The translations under genes were made by a program, and so were the position numbers. This document shows positions 16,373 through 25,006 of a stretch of DNA of 64,000 nucleotides, one piece after another (within the stretch, counting starts at the first letter, position 1; each line of letters begins with the position of its first letter). The stretch comes from Candidatus Metalachnospira gallinarum. GTDB taxonomy: Bacteria > Bacillota > Clostridia > Lachnospirales > Anaerotignaceae. The notes below the pieces were generated by a model. It was not told where the DNA came from. It saw only the letters and a program-made list of their open reading frames with translations, and ran no database searches. The stretch spans positions 1 to 64,000 of the forward strand of contig CAJFHC010000003.1 of the NCBI GenBank assembly GCA_904378045.1, written 5' to 3'.

Positions 16373-16702
16373 TCAGACTATTTTTATGATAACCTTATGA
16401 GGCAGGCATACGATAGTCTCGCCCTTCATATTTACGGGCTTATGATCCACGCATACTCCGTCCCGGCAGTCCGCGTCCACGCAGTCGGCGTATCCGTCCT
16501 CTATTACGATATCGTTATATCCGTATTCCGTTTCTACCCGAATTTGCGTGTCTTCATCAAGCGGCAGGCGGGCGTATTCCGTGTCGTCGGTTATAACGAC
16601 GGCATATTTCCCCTCATCGTCCGGCGTAAATACACCGCTAAAATAGAGCCCAAGTCCAACGGCAAGTATCGCTATAATAATTATAATGTCAAATTTCTTC
16701 AT
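16373..16702 (-). CDS. NusG domain II-containing extracytoplasmic protein
   Basis: A protein of about 110 aa with a single N-terminal membrane anchor (residues 3-25) and a beta-rich domain like NusG domain II. The conserved pattern is VETEYGYNDIVIEDGYADCVDADCRDGVCVDHKPVNMKGETIVCLPHKVIIKI, with cysteines in a C-x4-C-x3-C spacing and a late CLPH. Such proteins accompany RnfG-like or FMN-transferase systems, and their exact role is unknown. The start at ATG 16702 has GGAGAGAG upstream; the longer frame from 16750 would run into the divergent promoter region. It is transcribed divergently from apbE with 80 bases between the starts. Confidence 0.85.
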   Translation of the reverse strand: MKKFDIIIIIAILAVGLGLYFSGVFTPDDEGKYAVVITDDTEYARLPLDEDTQIRVETEYGYNDIVIEDGYADCVDADCRDGVCVDHKPVNMKGETIVCLPHKVIIKIV

Positions 16703-16782
16703 AAATTTCTCTCTCCGATTGCTATTGAAAAAATAACCAAAGTAGTACATAATATATTATACACTTTTTAAGGAGAAAGAAA

Positions 16783-17784
16783 ATGAAAAAATTATTTTTA
16801 TCCGGATTGATATTTCTTTGCTGTATGTTCACCACATCCTGCTCGCAGGAACCCGTGGACGGCACAAGGTTTCTTTTTAATACCATCTGCACCCTGACCG
16901 TATATTCCGAGGAAAATCCCGACGAAAGCGCCGAGGAAATAATTGAGGGCGCCTTTGACCTATGCGAGGAATATGAAAATATGTTCAGCCGCACCATAGA
17001 AGGCAGCGACATCGACCGCATAAACAACTCAAACGGCCAGCCTGTGGAGGTCTCTCCCGACACGGCGGATATCATTGGCGAGGCAGTGCGTTACGGCGAA
17101 ATTTCCGGCGGAGCCTTTGACATAACGACCGCCCCTCTGTCAATACTTTGGGATTTTGAGGGCGACGCTCCTTCGGTGCCCCCGGCCGGCGAGATAGAAG
17201 AGCTGCTGAAAACGGTTGATTACACAAAAATCAGGGTCGAAGGCAGCACAGTTACCCTTGAGCCCCCAGCCAAAGCCATTGATCTTGGCGCCATCGCAAA
17301 GGGCTATATAACCGACAGACTGGTGGAGTATCTTACCGATAACGGAGTGACGTCGGCCATCATTTCCCTCGGAGGAAATATATACGCCATCGGCACATCG
17401 GACGGCAGGCCGTTCCGAATCGGCGTTCAGGATCCCGCGGGAGAAGGCGGAGCCATCCTCGGTTATGTTGAGATCTCAAACAAATCCGTTGTGACATCCG
17501 GTGACTATCAGCGCTTTTTTGTTCAGGACGGCAAGGTATATCATCACATACTCGATCCCGAAACAGGCTATCCTACAGATAACGGACTTGCTTCCGTCAC
17601 CATTATTTCCGACAGATCCACCGATGGAGACGCTCTCAGCACCTCCTGCTTTGTTCTTGGTCTGGAAGACGGTATGGAACTGGTAAACGGCATTGACGGT
17701 GTTGAAGCCATATTCGTAGATCACGACGGAAATATGTATTTCTCGGACGGCTTTGGAACCGGTATGGAATTTGTTCAGGCATGA
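16783..17784 (+). CDS. apbE: FAD:protein FMN transferase (ApbE), lipoprotein
   Basis: A 333-aa protein with a lipoprotein signal peptide (hydrophobic residues 3-18, lipobox TTSC with the modified Cys at about 20). The ApbE domain follows: MFSRTIEGSDIDRIN, AKGYITDRLVEYL, the GG-N-I-Y nucleotide motif (SLGGNIYAIG), HHILDPETGYP, and ISDRSTDGDALSTSCFVLG with the Mg-binding Asp and Thr region. The enzyme moves FMN from FAD onto a threonine of exported flavoproteins such as RnfG, RnfD or FMN-binding domain proteins. The substrate protein is not in the window. AAGGAGA precedes the ATG, and a terminator follows directly. Confidence 0.94.
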   Translation: MKKLFLSGLIFLCCMFTTSCSQEPVDGTRFLFNTICTLTVYSEENPDESAEEIIEGAFDLCEEYENMFSRTIEGSDIDRINNSNGQPVEVSPDTADIIGEAVRYGEISGGAFDITTAPLSILWDFEGDAPSVPPAGEIEELLKTVDYTKIRVEGSTVTLEPPAKAIDLGAIAKGYITDRLVEYLTDNGVTSAIISLGGNIYAIGTSDGRPFRIGVQDPAGEGGAILGYVEISNKSVVTSGDYQRFFVQDGKVYHHILDPETGYPTDNGLASVTIISDRSTDGDALSTSCFVLGLEDGMELVNGIDGVEAIFVDHDGNMYFSDGFGTGMEFVQA

Positions 17785-17791
17785 TAATATA

Positions 17792-17822
17792 GGCTTCCCC
17801 AAAAGCGGGAAGCCCGTTTTTT
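17792..17822 (+). terminator. Intrinsic terminator after apbE
   Basis: GGCTTCCC (17792-17799) pairs with GGGAAGCC (17807-17814), followed by CGTTTTTTAT. Confidence 0.88.
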
Positions 17823-17850
17823 ATCTGTGTTTCACGTTTCCATCGGTTTC

Positions 17851-17915
17851 CCGTTGGTATGTAAAACCGTTGATAATGTAAAACCGTTGGTATGTAAAAC
17901 CGTTGGTATGTAAAA
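17851..17915 (+). repeat. Four tandem 16-17 base repeats before tRNA-Phe
   Basis: The unit CCGTTGGTATGTAAAA occurs exactly at 17851-17866, 17884-17899 and 17900-17915. A variant, CCGTTGATAATGTAAAA, lies at 17867-17883. The array ends seven bases before the -35 box of the tRNA-Phe promoter. There are no spacers, so it is not a CRISPR array. Its function is unknown; replication slippage in a non-coding stretch or an upstream activating element are both possible. Confidence 0.9.
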
Positions 17916-17921
17916 AAACTG

Positions 17922-17950
17922 TTGACAAGAACCTTTGTATTATGTATAAT
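17922..17950 (+). promoter_or_regulatory. Consensus promoter of tRNA-Phe
   Basis: TTGACA (17922-17927), a 17-base spacer and TATAAT (17945-17950), 21 bases before the tRNA; a perfect sigma-A consensus. Confidence 0.92.
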
Positions 17951-17971
17951 ATTCGTTGTGTGAAACGATAA

Positions 17972-18044
<73 letters not shown>

Positions 18045-18056
18045 CTCACAAAACGA

Positions 18057-18084
18057 GACGGACAGCAATGTCCGTCTTTTTCTT
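18057..18084 (+). terminator. Intrinsic terminator of tRNA-Phe
   Basis: GACGGACA (18057-18064), loop GCAA, TGTCCGTC (18069-18076), followed by TTTTTCTTTT. Confidence 0.93.
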
Positions 18085-18111
18085 TTGTTATTATTCCGCC
18101 GCAATAACACC

Positions 18112-18744
18112 TTATTTTTTTCTTATGGGATGACGAATGACTGTTTTCCATTTTTCTGGGACGACTTTTCTCGCGTCCGACAAATATATTTCGTGATGCA
18201 GGCGCTTGTCGGATATGTCGTTTTCGTAACCGTTTTCCTCCAAATACTTATCCATCAGTTCCACGCTCTCTGATTCACTGTCAAAGGCACCAATATGCAT
18301 TATCTGCACGCAGAGCCCCTCGTTCACGGTTATAAATTCAGCGGATGAGCAGTCGATCTTTTTCTTTTCGGCGGCTGTTTTTACCGCCCACTCAAAATCA
18401 TCCTTTTTAATGAAGTCAGGCAGGCGAATAACGGAAATCCAGTTGAACCTGTCTTTTTTGTCATAATCTATGCCTTTTACGCCATCCTGCCACCAAAATC
18501 CTTCAAGCGGAGGCACGACATAGTCAAAAAAGCCTTCTATCCTCCGATCGGTCTTATAACTCATTTTTAAAGTATACGCCACGGCGTACAAAACGCCTAT
18601 CGCTTGTTTATACGCTCCGTTTTCTTCATTAGGGTCTCCCTTTCCCCTCACCGCGATATAATTCATCGGCGGAACATCTATGATCTCCGGACGTTTTTTC
18701 GGCATATAAAATTCTTTATACTCCTTTTTAAAATCAAAAGCCAT
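18112..18744 (-). CDS. GyrI-like small-molecule-binding domain protein
   Basis: A protein of about 210 aa with a stand-alone GyrI-like/SOUL-type domain. Typical family segments are PPMNYIAVRGKGDPNEENGAYKQAIGVLYAVAYTLK near the N-terminus, PPLEGFWW in the middle, and the C-terminal YLSDARKVVPEKWKTVIRHPIRK. Family members bind hydrophobic small molecules or electrophiles, and some show hydrolase activity on them. There is no DNA-binding domain, so it is not itself a regulator. The start at ATG 18744 has AGAGGTGA eight bases upstream. It stands alone between tRNA-Phe and the CoA transferase unit. Confidence 0.85.
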   Translation of the reverse strand: MAFDFKKEYKEFYMPKKRPEIIDVPPMNYIAVRGKGDPNEENGAYKQAIGVLYAVAYTLKMSYKTDRRIEGFFDYVVPPLEGFWWQDGVKGIDYDKKDRFNWISVIRLPDFIKKDDFEWAVKTAAEKKKIDCSSAEFITVNEGLCVQIMHIGAFDSESESVELMDKYLEENGYENDISDKRLHHEIYLSDARKVVPEKWKTVIRHPIRKK

Positions 18745-18810
18745 GTCACTCTTCACCTCTTTTTATGTGATTCCGGTGTTTTCATTATATATTGCTTACC
18801 GTTTTTTCGC

Positions 18811-18840
18811 AATAAAAAAGCTCCGGATAAATCCGGAGCT
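18811..18840 (-). terminator. Intrinsic terminator after the CoA transferase gene
   Basis: AGCTCCGGA pairs with TCCGGAGCT (18819-18827 with 18832-18840) around a 4-base loop, followed on the minus strand by TTTTTATTG. Confidence 0.92.
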
Positions 18841-18866
18841 TTCTCTCGCAAAGTTGATAGCTTAAA

Positions 18867-20093
18867 TTACTTCTTCTCAACAACGATACCTTTCTCGATA
18901 TACTCTTTGATTGTAGCGTCGTCGTATCCGATTGATTTAAGAACTTCTGTAGAATCCTCACCAAGTTTGGGTCCTCTTCCACGTCCTTCTTCTTCCTTAA
19001 GCATAGGATCAACTGTGAATTTGATAGGTGTTCTGATGTAGTAGATGTTCTTTCCATCAGGAGTTGCTTTCTTGAAGATAGAGTCGTTAGCCCACATCTG
19101 AGGGTCGTCAGCAAGCTCTGCCATAGTCTGAACTCTCTCGAAAGGAAGGTCGAGTTTTGTAAGGAGTTCATCCCACTCGTCAAGAGTCTTCTGAGCCATG
19201 TAGGGCTCAAGAGTTGCAACGAGCTCAGGAATGTTGTTAAGCATAGCTGCGTATGTAGCGAATCTCTCGTCCTCAAGGATCTCGGGAGCGTTAAGACCTT
19301 CTTTAACGAATTTAGGGAACCAGTTGTCATACTGAATAAGAGCAAGCTGGATCCATCTGTCGTCTTTTGTCTTGTATGTTGTACATACAGCACTGTTTGT
19401 CTTTGTTCTTGAAGCGGGAAGCTCTGAGCCGTAGTCTTTAGCACCAAGCATCCAGTTAAGGCCGTAAGCAGCAGCGTCAAGAAGTGAAACTGTTACTCTC
19501 TCGCCCTTGCCTGTCTTAGCCTGTTTGTAAAGAGCTGCGCAGATACCTGATGAAAGAGCGATACCAGCATAGTCATCGCCGAATCCTGATACGGGAACTG
19601 CGGGTGCTGTACCTTTCTCCATAAGTGAGTTAGCGATACCTCCTCTTGAGAAGTATGCTGTGTAGTCAAAACCGGGTTTGTCTTTAAGAGGGCCATTCTC
19701 GCCGTATCCAAGGATAGAAGCGTGGATAAGTCTGGGGAATTTTGCATGTAATGTATCCCAGTCAAGTCCCATCTTAACAAGAGCCTGTACACGGTTGTTT
19801 GTAAGGAATACATCAGCCGTCTCAAGAAGTTTGTACATAGCCTCGATACCTTCGGGTGTTCTTAAGTTAAGGCAAAGTCCTTTTTTGTTAGCGTTCTGAA
19901 CGTCCATACCCCAGCTATACTCATCTGTCTCTGCGGGATATCCGTAGCTAACCTGAGCTTTACGAAGGTCATCGCCCTTGGGTGACTCTACTTTGATAAC
20001 GTCAGCACCGTATGAAGCAAGAATTCTACCGCATGAAGGTGCAGCGATATATGTAGATAAGTCTACAATTTTAACACCATCTAACTGTCCCAT
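18867..20093 (-). CDS. Family III (CaiB/BaiF) CoA transferase, HadA-like
   Basis: A 408-aa type III CoA transferase. Its N-terminus GVKIVDLSTYIAAPSCGRIL and the block LGYGENGPLKDKPGFDYTAYF closely resemble HadA, the 2-hydroxyisocaproate CoA transferase of amino-acid-fermenting Clostridia. Asp143 in PGFDYTAYF is at the position of the aspartate that forms the acyl anhydride. Such enzymes activate R-2-hydroxyacids before dehydration. The start at ATG 20093 is set by AAGGAGATAGG and by family length; the open frame from 20297 runs through the leader. Codon use is strongly biased to a few codons, unlike its neighbours, which suggests high expression. No dehydratase (HadBC) or activator (HadI) genes are adjacent, so the exact substrate is uncertain. 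Confidence 0.9.
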   Translation of the reverse strand: MGQLDGVKIVDLSTYIAAPSCGRILASYGADVIKVESPKGDDLRKAQVSYGYPAETDEYSWGMDVQNANKKGLCLNLRTPEGIEAMYKLLETADVFLTNNRVQALVKMGLDWDTLHAKFPRLIHASILGYGENGPLKDKPGFDYTAYFSRGGIANSLMEKGTAPAVPVSGFGDDYAGIALSSGICAALYKQAKTGKGERVTVSLLDAAAYGLNWMLGAKDYGSELPASRTKTNSAVCTTYKTKDDRWIQLALIQYDNWFPKFVKEGLNAPEILEDERFATYAAMLNNIPELVATLEPYMAQKTLDEWDELLTKLDLPFERVQTMAELADDPQMWANDSIFKKATPDGKNIYYIRTPIKFTVDPMLKEEEGRGRGPKLGEDSTEVLKSIGYDDATIKEYIEKGIVVEKK

Positions 20094-20262
20094 AATTCCT
20101 ATCTCCTTTTCATTTTTAGATATATTTGCGTCCCACCATCCGGGGCGCTTATCCTTCCGGCCTGCCTGCGAGGCGACAGATCGCAAGGACATAGACTGAA
20201 TTACGCGATAACTGCAGAACCGGCGCCGTTTCACCGGCGGCCTGTCCATAACCTTTATCACA
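20094..20262 (-). promoter_or_regulatory. Long GC-rich structured 5' leader of the CoA transferase gene
   Basis: About 170 bases lie between the predicted start site and the SD sequence. The stretch is much richer in G and C than the flanking intergenic DNA and can fold. Visible pairs on the minus strand are GGACA with TGTCC enclosing a CGCCG-GTGAAA-CGGCG hairpin, TTGCGA with TCGCAG, and a 3' hairpin GCGCCCC...GGGACGC just before the SD region. I recognise no known riboswitch. This is either a structured regulatory leader or a stabilising 5' UTR. Confidence 0.5.
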
Positions 20263-20268
20263 TTAATA

Positions 20269-20297
20269 ATAATATCACTACAGGATAAAATATGCAA
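20269..20297 (-). promoter_or_regulatory. Predicted promoter of the CoA transferase gene
   Basis: On the minus strand TTGCAT (20292-20297), a 17-base spacer and TATTAT (20269-20274). Confidence 0.65.
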
Positions 20298-20639
20298 CTA
20301 TTTTAAATCATTTTTTAACAATAATTAGTTTTTTGACGTTTTTATAGAAGCGTTTAGCATATTTATACCGTTATTTTATACAAATCCTATAAAACAATCA
20401 ATAATCTTCGTCTGGTAAAAATAATTTATATATTTTCCACCAAATTAAGCCGTTTTTATTAGCGCATTTGACCGGTAAAAATTTCCCTTTTAATTGTAAA
20501 TTAACCTGTTTTTTACTTAAATCCGTTTAAAACAACAAAAGTTTAACAATGTGACTTCAGTATGTAACATTGTTTTTGTGCGATATTTTTCCGGCCTTAT
20601 TTTCCATCGAAATTTCAGTCTGACAAGCCGCGTATACAT
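20298..20639. other. AT-rich intergenic region, no gene seen
   Basis: About 340 bases between the CoA transferase promoter and the ecsC terminator. The sequence is AT-rich with many stop codons in all frames and no convincing gene, repeat or RNA structure. It may hold upstream control sites for the CoA transferase. Confidence 0.6.
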
Positions 20640-20666
20640 AAAGAAAACCGGAGCGCAAGCCCCGGT
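20640..20666 (-). terminator. Intrinsic terminator after the EcsC-like gene
   Basis: ACCGGGGC, loop TTGC, GCTCCGGT on the minus strand (20647-20666), followed by TTTTC. Confidence 0.8.
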
Positions 20667-20670
20667 CAGT

Positions 20671-21468
20671 TTAAATTTTATCCTCTGTTTTCCCCATCTT
20701 TTTGACGAGGAATCTTCTTTTGTATTTGAGTATGGCGTAGTTTGTTATCCTGTTCATATAAACCATGTCCCACGCTCCTCCGACAGCTCCGATGATGAAC
20801 ATTCCCTGCAGAAATTTCATATATATCATAGCGTCTGTCATGGACTGCGCCGTTCTCTGCTTCTGCTCTTCAAAGTCTCCCTCAACGGAAAGTCCGCCGT
20901 CGATGATTTCGTTCAGTTCCTTATTGTTTTCGGCAAAATCATATCCCTGCTTCATCGCCACCTCAATAAGGCGAAGTATGAACATCCTTTCCTCCGGCCT
21001 ATTGTAATCGTATCCGAAACTCAGCGCCGTCTCATAGACGCTTTTGAAAATGGCCGCCGTAAATATGGGGATGTCGGGTATGCCTACTCCAGCCACTCCA
21101 AGCCCTATGCCCGAAGCGCAGGAAACAGCCATGTTGACCGCCTTTGCCGTCCTTGCCCTGCCTCCAAACTTTTTAAGCCTTTTTTTATCGCTTTTAAGGC
21201 CGTAGGCATAGTCGTTTACTTTAAAGTCAAGCTCATACTTTTCCTTATTGAACGTCTTTTCTATGAGTGGCGATCCCTTCTCAAATATGATCTCAAAGGC
21301 TTTATTGAACGCCAGATTAAGCGTTTCCCTCAGTTTGGGCGGCAGCTTAGAATCCAGCTTCTCGTTTATTATCGGAGCCTTTGCCCCTGCCCTTGAATGC
21401 AGAAATTTATTTTCTTTTTTAATAAGATCGTTCCATTCTTTTTCTATGGGCGATATTTTTGCTCCCAT
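20671..21468 (-). CDS. EcsC family protein
   Basis: A protein of about 266 aa of the EcsC family. Recognisable parts are the N-terminal charged helices (SPIEKEWNDLIKKENKFL), a glycine-rich amphipathic or membrane-associated segment SCASGIGLGVAGVGIPDIPIFTAAIFKSVYETALSFGYD, and the C-terminal MYMNRITNYAILKYKRRFL. In Bacillus, ecsC follows the EcsAB ABC exporter genes, but here it stands without them, as in many Clostridia, and its role is unknown. I chose ATG 21468 because AAAGGTGATG has better spacing there than at 21477. It lies 32 bases downstream of citrate synthase and probably shares its transcript. Confidence 0.85.
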   Translation of the reverse strand: MGAKISPIEKEWNDLIKKENKFLHSRAGAKAPIINEKLDSKLPPKLRETLNLAFNKAFEIIFEKGSPLIEKTFNKEKYELDFKVNDYAYGLKSDKKRLKKFGGRARTAKAVNMAVSCASGIGLGVAGVGIPDIPIFTAAIFKSVYETALSFGYDYNRPEERMFILRLIEVAMKQGYDFAENNKELNEIIDGGLSVEGDFEEQKQRTAQSMTDAMIYMKFLQGMFIIGAVGGAWDMVYMNRITNYAILKYKRRFLVKKMGKTEDKI

Positions 21469-21500
21469 ATACGTCATCACCTTTATAAGCAATTACATTT

Positions 21501-22856
21501 TTATCTGTCTTCGAGCGGAACATACTGCCTTTCTTCCATAACGCTGTCATAAGCGGGACGGATGATCTTGTCCATATTTATGAGCTCCTCTATACGGTGA
21601 GCGCTCCAGCCGACTATACGGGCTATGGCAAATATGGGCGTGTAGAGCTCCAGAGGAATGTCAAGCATGCTGTAAACAAATCCGCTGTAGAAGTCCACGT
21701 TCATACTTACCCCTTTGTAAATACGGCGTTTCTCGGCGATCACCTGGGGCGCCAGTTTCTCCACCATAGAGTAGAGCCTGAAATCATCCTCCCTGCCCTT
21801 TGCCGTCGCCAGCTTCTCTACGAAGCCCTTGAATACCTCGGCACGGGGGTCGGAAAGGGAATAGATGGCATGTCCCATACCATAGATAAGGCCCTTTTTA
21901 TCAAAAGCTTCCTTATCAACAAGCCTGCCAAGATAATTCTTTATCTCGTCCTCATCGTTAAGATCCTTTACATTTTTCTTTATGTCGTTGAACATCTCAA
22001 CTACCTTTATGTTGGCTCCGCCGTGTTTTGGGCCCTTAAGGGATGAAAGCGCGGCCGCTATTACCGCATATGTATCGCTGCCTGCAGACGTAACGACACG
22101 GGTCGTGAATGTGGAGTTGTTACCGCCGCCGTGCTCCATATGAAGCACAAGGGCAATGTCAAGAACGCTCGCCTCAAGCTGGCTGTATTTCCTGTCGGGC
22201 CTGAGCATAAGCAGGATGTTTTCCGCCGCCGAAAGATTCTCGTCGGGACGGTGGATATACATACTGTCGTCGCAGTCATAGTGGTTGTAAGCCTGATAGC
22301 CGTATATGGCCAGCATAGGGAATGTGCTTATAAGATCAAGCGACTGTCTGAGCACGTTCTCGATGGACTGGTCGCCGATATTTTTGTCATAGGCCGCCAA
22401 CGTGAGGACGCTCTTTGTCATGGAGTTCATAATGTCCTTGCTTGGAGCCTTCATAATAACGTCCCTGACGAAATTCGTGGGCAGCTTTCTGCATGCTCCC
22501 ATAACGCTCTTGAACTCAGCAAGCTGACTCTCCGTAGGCAGTTCCCCAAAAATAAGCAGATATGCTATTTCCTCAAATCCGTATCTTTTCTTATAAAATC
22601 CTTTTACGAGGTCAATAACATCGTAACCCCTGTACCACAGACGTCCATCGCAGGGAATTTTTTTACCGTCAACCTTTTTGAACGCTTCTATCCTTGAGAT
22701 ATTAGTAAGTCCGGTCAGTACGCCGTTTCCGTTCTTGTCCCTGAGACCTCTCTGCACGCCGTACTCGTCAAAAAGACTCTGGTCAATGTAATCCGCCTTT
22801 CTGCACACCTCACCGTATTTTGACGTAAAATCCAGCACATTTTCTTTAACCGCCAT
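21501..22856 (-). CDS. gltA: Citrate synthase
   Basis: A 451-aa citrate synthase of the type common in Firmicutes. Catalytic landmarks are the first histidine region HMEHGGGNNSTF, the substrate-binding GPKHGGAN, the second catalytic histidine in YGMGHAIYSLSDPRA, and the aspartate in NVDFYSGFVYSML. It condenses acetyl-CoA and oxaloacetate to citrate. In an anaerobe this normally feeds 2-oxoglutarate and glutamate synthesis rather than a full cycle; aconitase and isocitrate dehydrogenase are not in the window. It has its own consensus promoter, and ecsC lies downstream. Confidence 0.96.
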   Translation of the reverse strand: MAVKENVLDFTSKYGEVCRKADYIDQSLFDEYGVQRGLRDKNGNGVLTGLTNISRIEAFKKVDGKKIPCDGRLWYRGYDVIDLVKGFYKKRYGFEEIAYLLIFGELPTESQLAEFKSVMGACRKLPTNFVRDVIMKAPSKDIMNSMTKSVLTLAAYDKNIGDQSIENVLRQSLDLISTFPMLAIYGYQAYNHYDCDDSMYIHRPDENLSAAENILLMLRPDRKYSQLEASVLDIALVLHMEHGGGNNSTFTTRVVTSAGSDTYAVIAAALSSLKGPKHGGANIKVVEMFNDIKKNVKDLNDEDEIKNYLGRLVDKEAFDKKGLIYGMGHAIYSLSDPRAEVFKGFVEKLATAKGREDDFRLYSMVEKLAPQVIAEKRRIYKGVSMNVDFYSGFVYSMLDIPLELYTPIFAIARIVGWSAHRIEELINMDKIIRPAYDSVMEERQYVPLEDR

Positions 22857-22926
22857 ATTATCGCCTGCCTTTCTAAACCAATGTATTAAACATACAATTA
22901 TCCGATTATTTCACTATAATATATTA

Positions 22927-22955
22927 ATTATAAAGTTTAAATCAAAACAAGTCAA
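22927..22955 (-). promoter_or_regulatory. Promoter of citrate synthase
   Basis: On the minus strand TTGACT (22950-22955), a 17-base spacer and TATAAT (22927-22932), 70 bases before the ATG. The rest of the 310-base gap 22857-23166 is AT-rich with no gene or structure that I can see. Confidence 0.8.
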
Positions 22956-24412
22956 TGTATAATTTGTTAACGAAGTAATAATTATTCTTGTTTAACTTAT
23001 AATAACGGTATAAATATTCGTTTTACGCAAAATTATGCACTTACTATGACACTTTAGCAGGATAAAATCAGCTATCCACTTAAACGCCTTTTAAACTGCA
23101 CTGAATAAAATACATTTTTAAGGCTTTAAAAAATCATCCTCCTTTTGGCGGATATTTTCCAATATTTTATACCGCCTTGTCGTTCTCATACCTGTCATAT
23201 ACCGCCTTCATATGCTCCAGCCTCTCCTGTATCTTAGGAGAAGCCGAGTCGTTTTCAACATTTATGGCGGAAGTCAGGTCAATAACGGCTGTTACAAGCT
23301 CCTTTGGAATGTATTTTTTCTGGTTCGGCCTGTCCAGTCTGGCGTTAAAGTCTCTCACAAGGGATTTTATCTGACCCCTGAGTATGGACTTGCGCCTTGT
23401 TTCCTTGTATTTCCTGAATCTCTCATCCTTTTTCGCAAGCAGCTCATCCCGTCTTTGGCGGACGGCTTTAAGCTCGGTGTTTTTCCTGCTGATTTTTTCC
23501 TGAAGTTCTGATACATCCTTGTTGTATTTCTCACTCCACACTCTGCCCTCCGCTATCCTCGCCGCAAGAACAGAATCGTTTTTGTTTTGCCTAAGAGCTT
23601 TAAGCTGTTCATCTTTATAGGCTATCCTGTCAGCCATCTTGTCAAGATTTCTCTGATACTGTTTAAGCTGTGTTTTCGCTTTTCGGCTGCTTCTCTTTTC
23701 AAGAGATTCTATCTGCTTTTTAAACTTATTCTTTTCAGCTCTGAGTTCCTTCGCGTCCTTTTTCCCCTGCTCTATCTGGGCGATAAGATACTCCTGTTCC
23801 ATTTCCGACAGCTCGGTCGTCAGCCTCTGTTCTTCCTCGCCAAGCTCCTTTATTTCCTCATCCTCGCTGATGGAGAACTTAAGATCCTGTATTCCGTAGG
23901 TATCCGCCGCTTGTTTCGCGTAATCATATATGTTGACGCCGTTTACTAAGTCTGCTATACTGATATTGGAAGGTAACCCGTTCGAGTAGGAGACGGCATT
24001 TTGCTGAGCTGCTGCTGGGGTTGCCTTCTTTATTTGTAAGGCCTCAACTTTTAATACATAAAGAGTATTTGAGTTTGTCTTTTCCCTCGCAGTTATCAAA
24101 GCCCGATACTCACCGTTATTCATATACAGGGGAGCCACGAAATGATGGTATTCCTGAATCCCTTTCCCAATATTTTTACTTTTTTGAGGCGGCTTGGAGT
24201 CAACGTAAACGGCGTTTTCAAAAAGCTCAGGCAAAACCTGTATAGCGGTCAGATTATTAATATGATACGTGGAAAACTTATTAAATTTTCCGCTTGTCGG
24301 ATAAATTGCTTTACTAATAGTTGCGCTGTTTATATCCGCCTTATATCCTGTGGCCTTGTTGGTATACGTTCCTCTTTTTATTCCTTTAACGGTGGTCTCC
24401 AGCTTGCTTAAT

Positions 24413-24445
24413 GAAGCGTTGTCGCCTTTCGAGACGCTTATATAA
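24413..24445. repeat. 33-bp direct repeat, copy A (inside the coding region)
   Basis: Differs at one base from copy B at 25007-25039. On the minus strand it encodes YISVSKGDNAS within the LPD3-like domain. Confidence 0.95.
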
Positions 24446-25006
24446 CCCTTTAAATATGTGAACGGTATCCTGCTGTTGACGTCCAAATTTTTATTTTTCA
24501 AGCTAAACTGGATATCAGCGTCGCTTTTCGCTGTCCTGTTGTCCACCTCAGTCTCCCTCAGCGCTTTGGCGTACAGTCTTTTGGCCCTGTTGAGAAAAGC
24601 CCTTTCCCCGGCGTCCCTATTTCCCAACTTTGCCAATACGCTGTCTATCCAGTCGGATATCCTCTGGGCGAGGCTTCTTTTTCGCGTAACAAGCTCCCTT
24701 ATGCTCTTTTCGTCGGTAAGCAGGTTCTTTTCCACATACTCGGCAACGATTTCCTGGTCAATGGCTGTCTCGTCGGCAAGGGTCACGCCGTTTCTTTCGT
24801 ACAGCTCCCTTTTTGCCGTTCTCAGGGCGTCTATGTCCTCGCCCGTGGCCTTGAGCCTGTCAAAAACAAGGCCGGACAACTTCCCGTAGGATGAGCTTGT
24901 TTCTATGCTGTGGGTCAGCTCGTGGCTTATTATCTGAGCCACGGCGTTTTTACTGCCGGAATTTATGTATATCTTTCCGTCGTTGGGGTTGAAATAGCCG
25001 TTTTCC

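Noticed and set aside
17851-17915. CRISPR-like repeat array
   Set aside because: The repeats are directly adjacent with no spacers, only 16-17 bases long, and no cas genes are present.
20094-20140. T-box or SRP RNA signature in the CoA transferase leader
   Set aside because: GGTGGGACGC differs from the T-box core by a missing base and the other T-box elements are absent. The CCGGAAGGA stretch looks like an SRP tetraloop, but the flanking helix does not fit.
20094-20297. N-terminal extension of the CoA transferase (frame opens at 20297)
   Set aside because: The extension covers the promoter and leader, has no family similarity, and a strong SD with the family-typical N-terminus lies at 20093.
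22857-23166. Second attachment site (copy of the tRNA-Arg 3' end) on the left of the island remnant
   Set aside because: Read through by eye; no stretch matching the tRNA 3' end was found.
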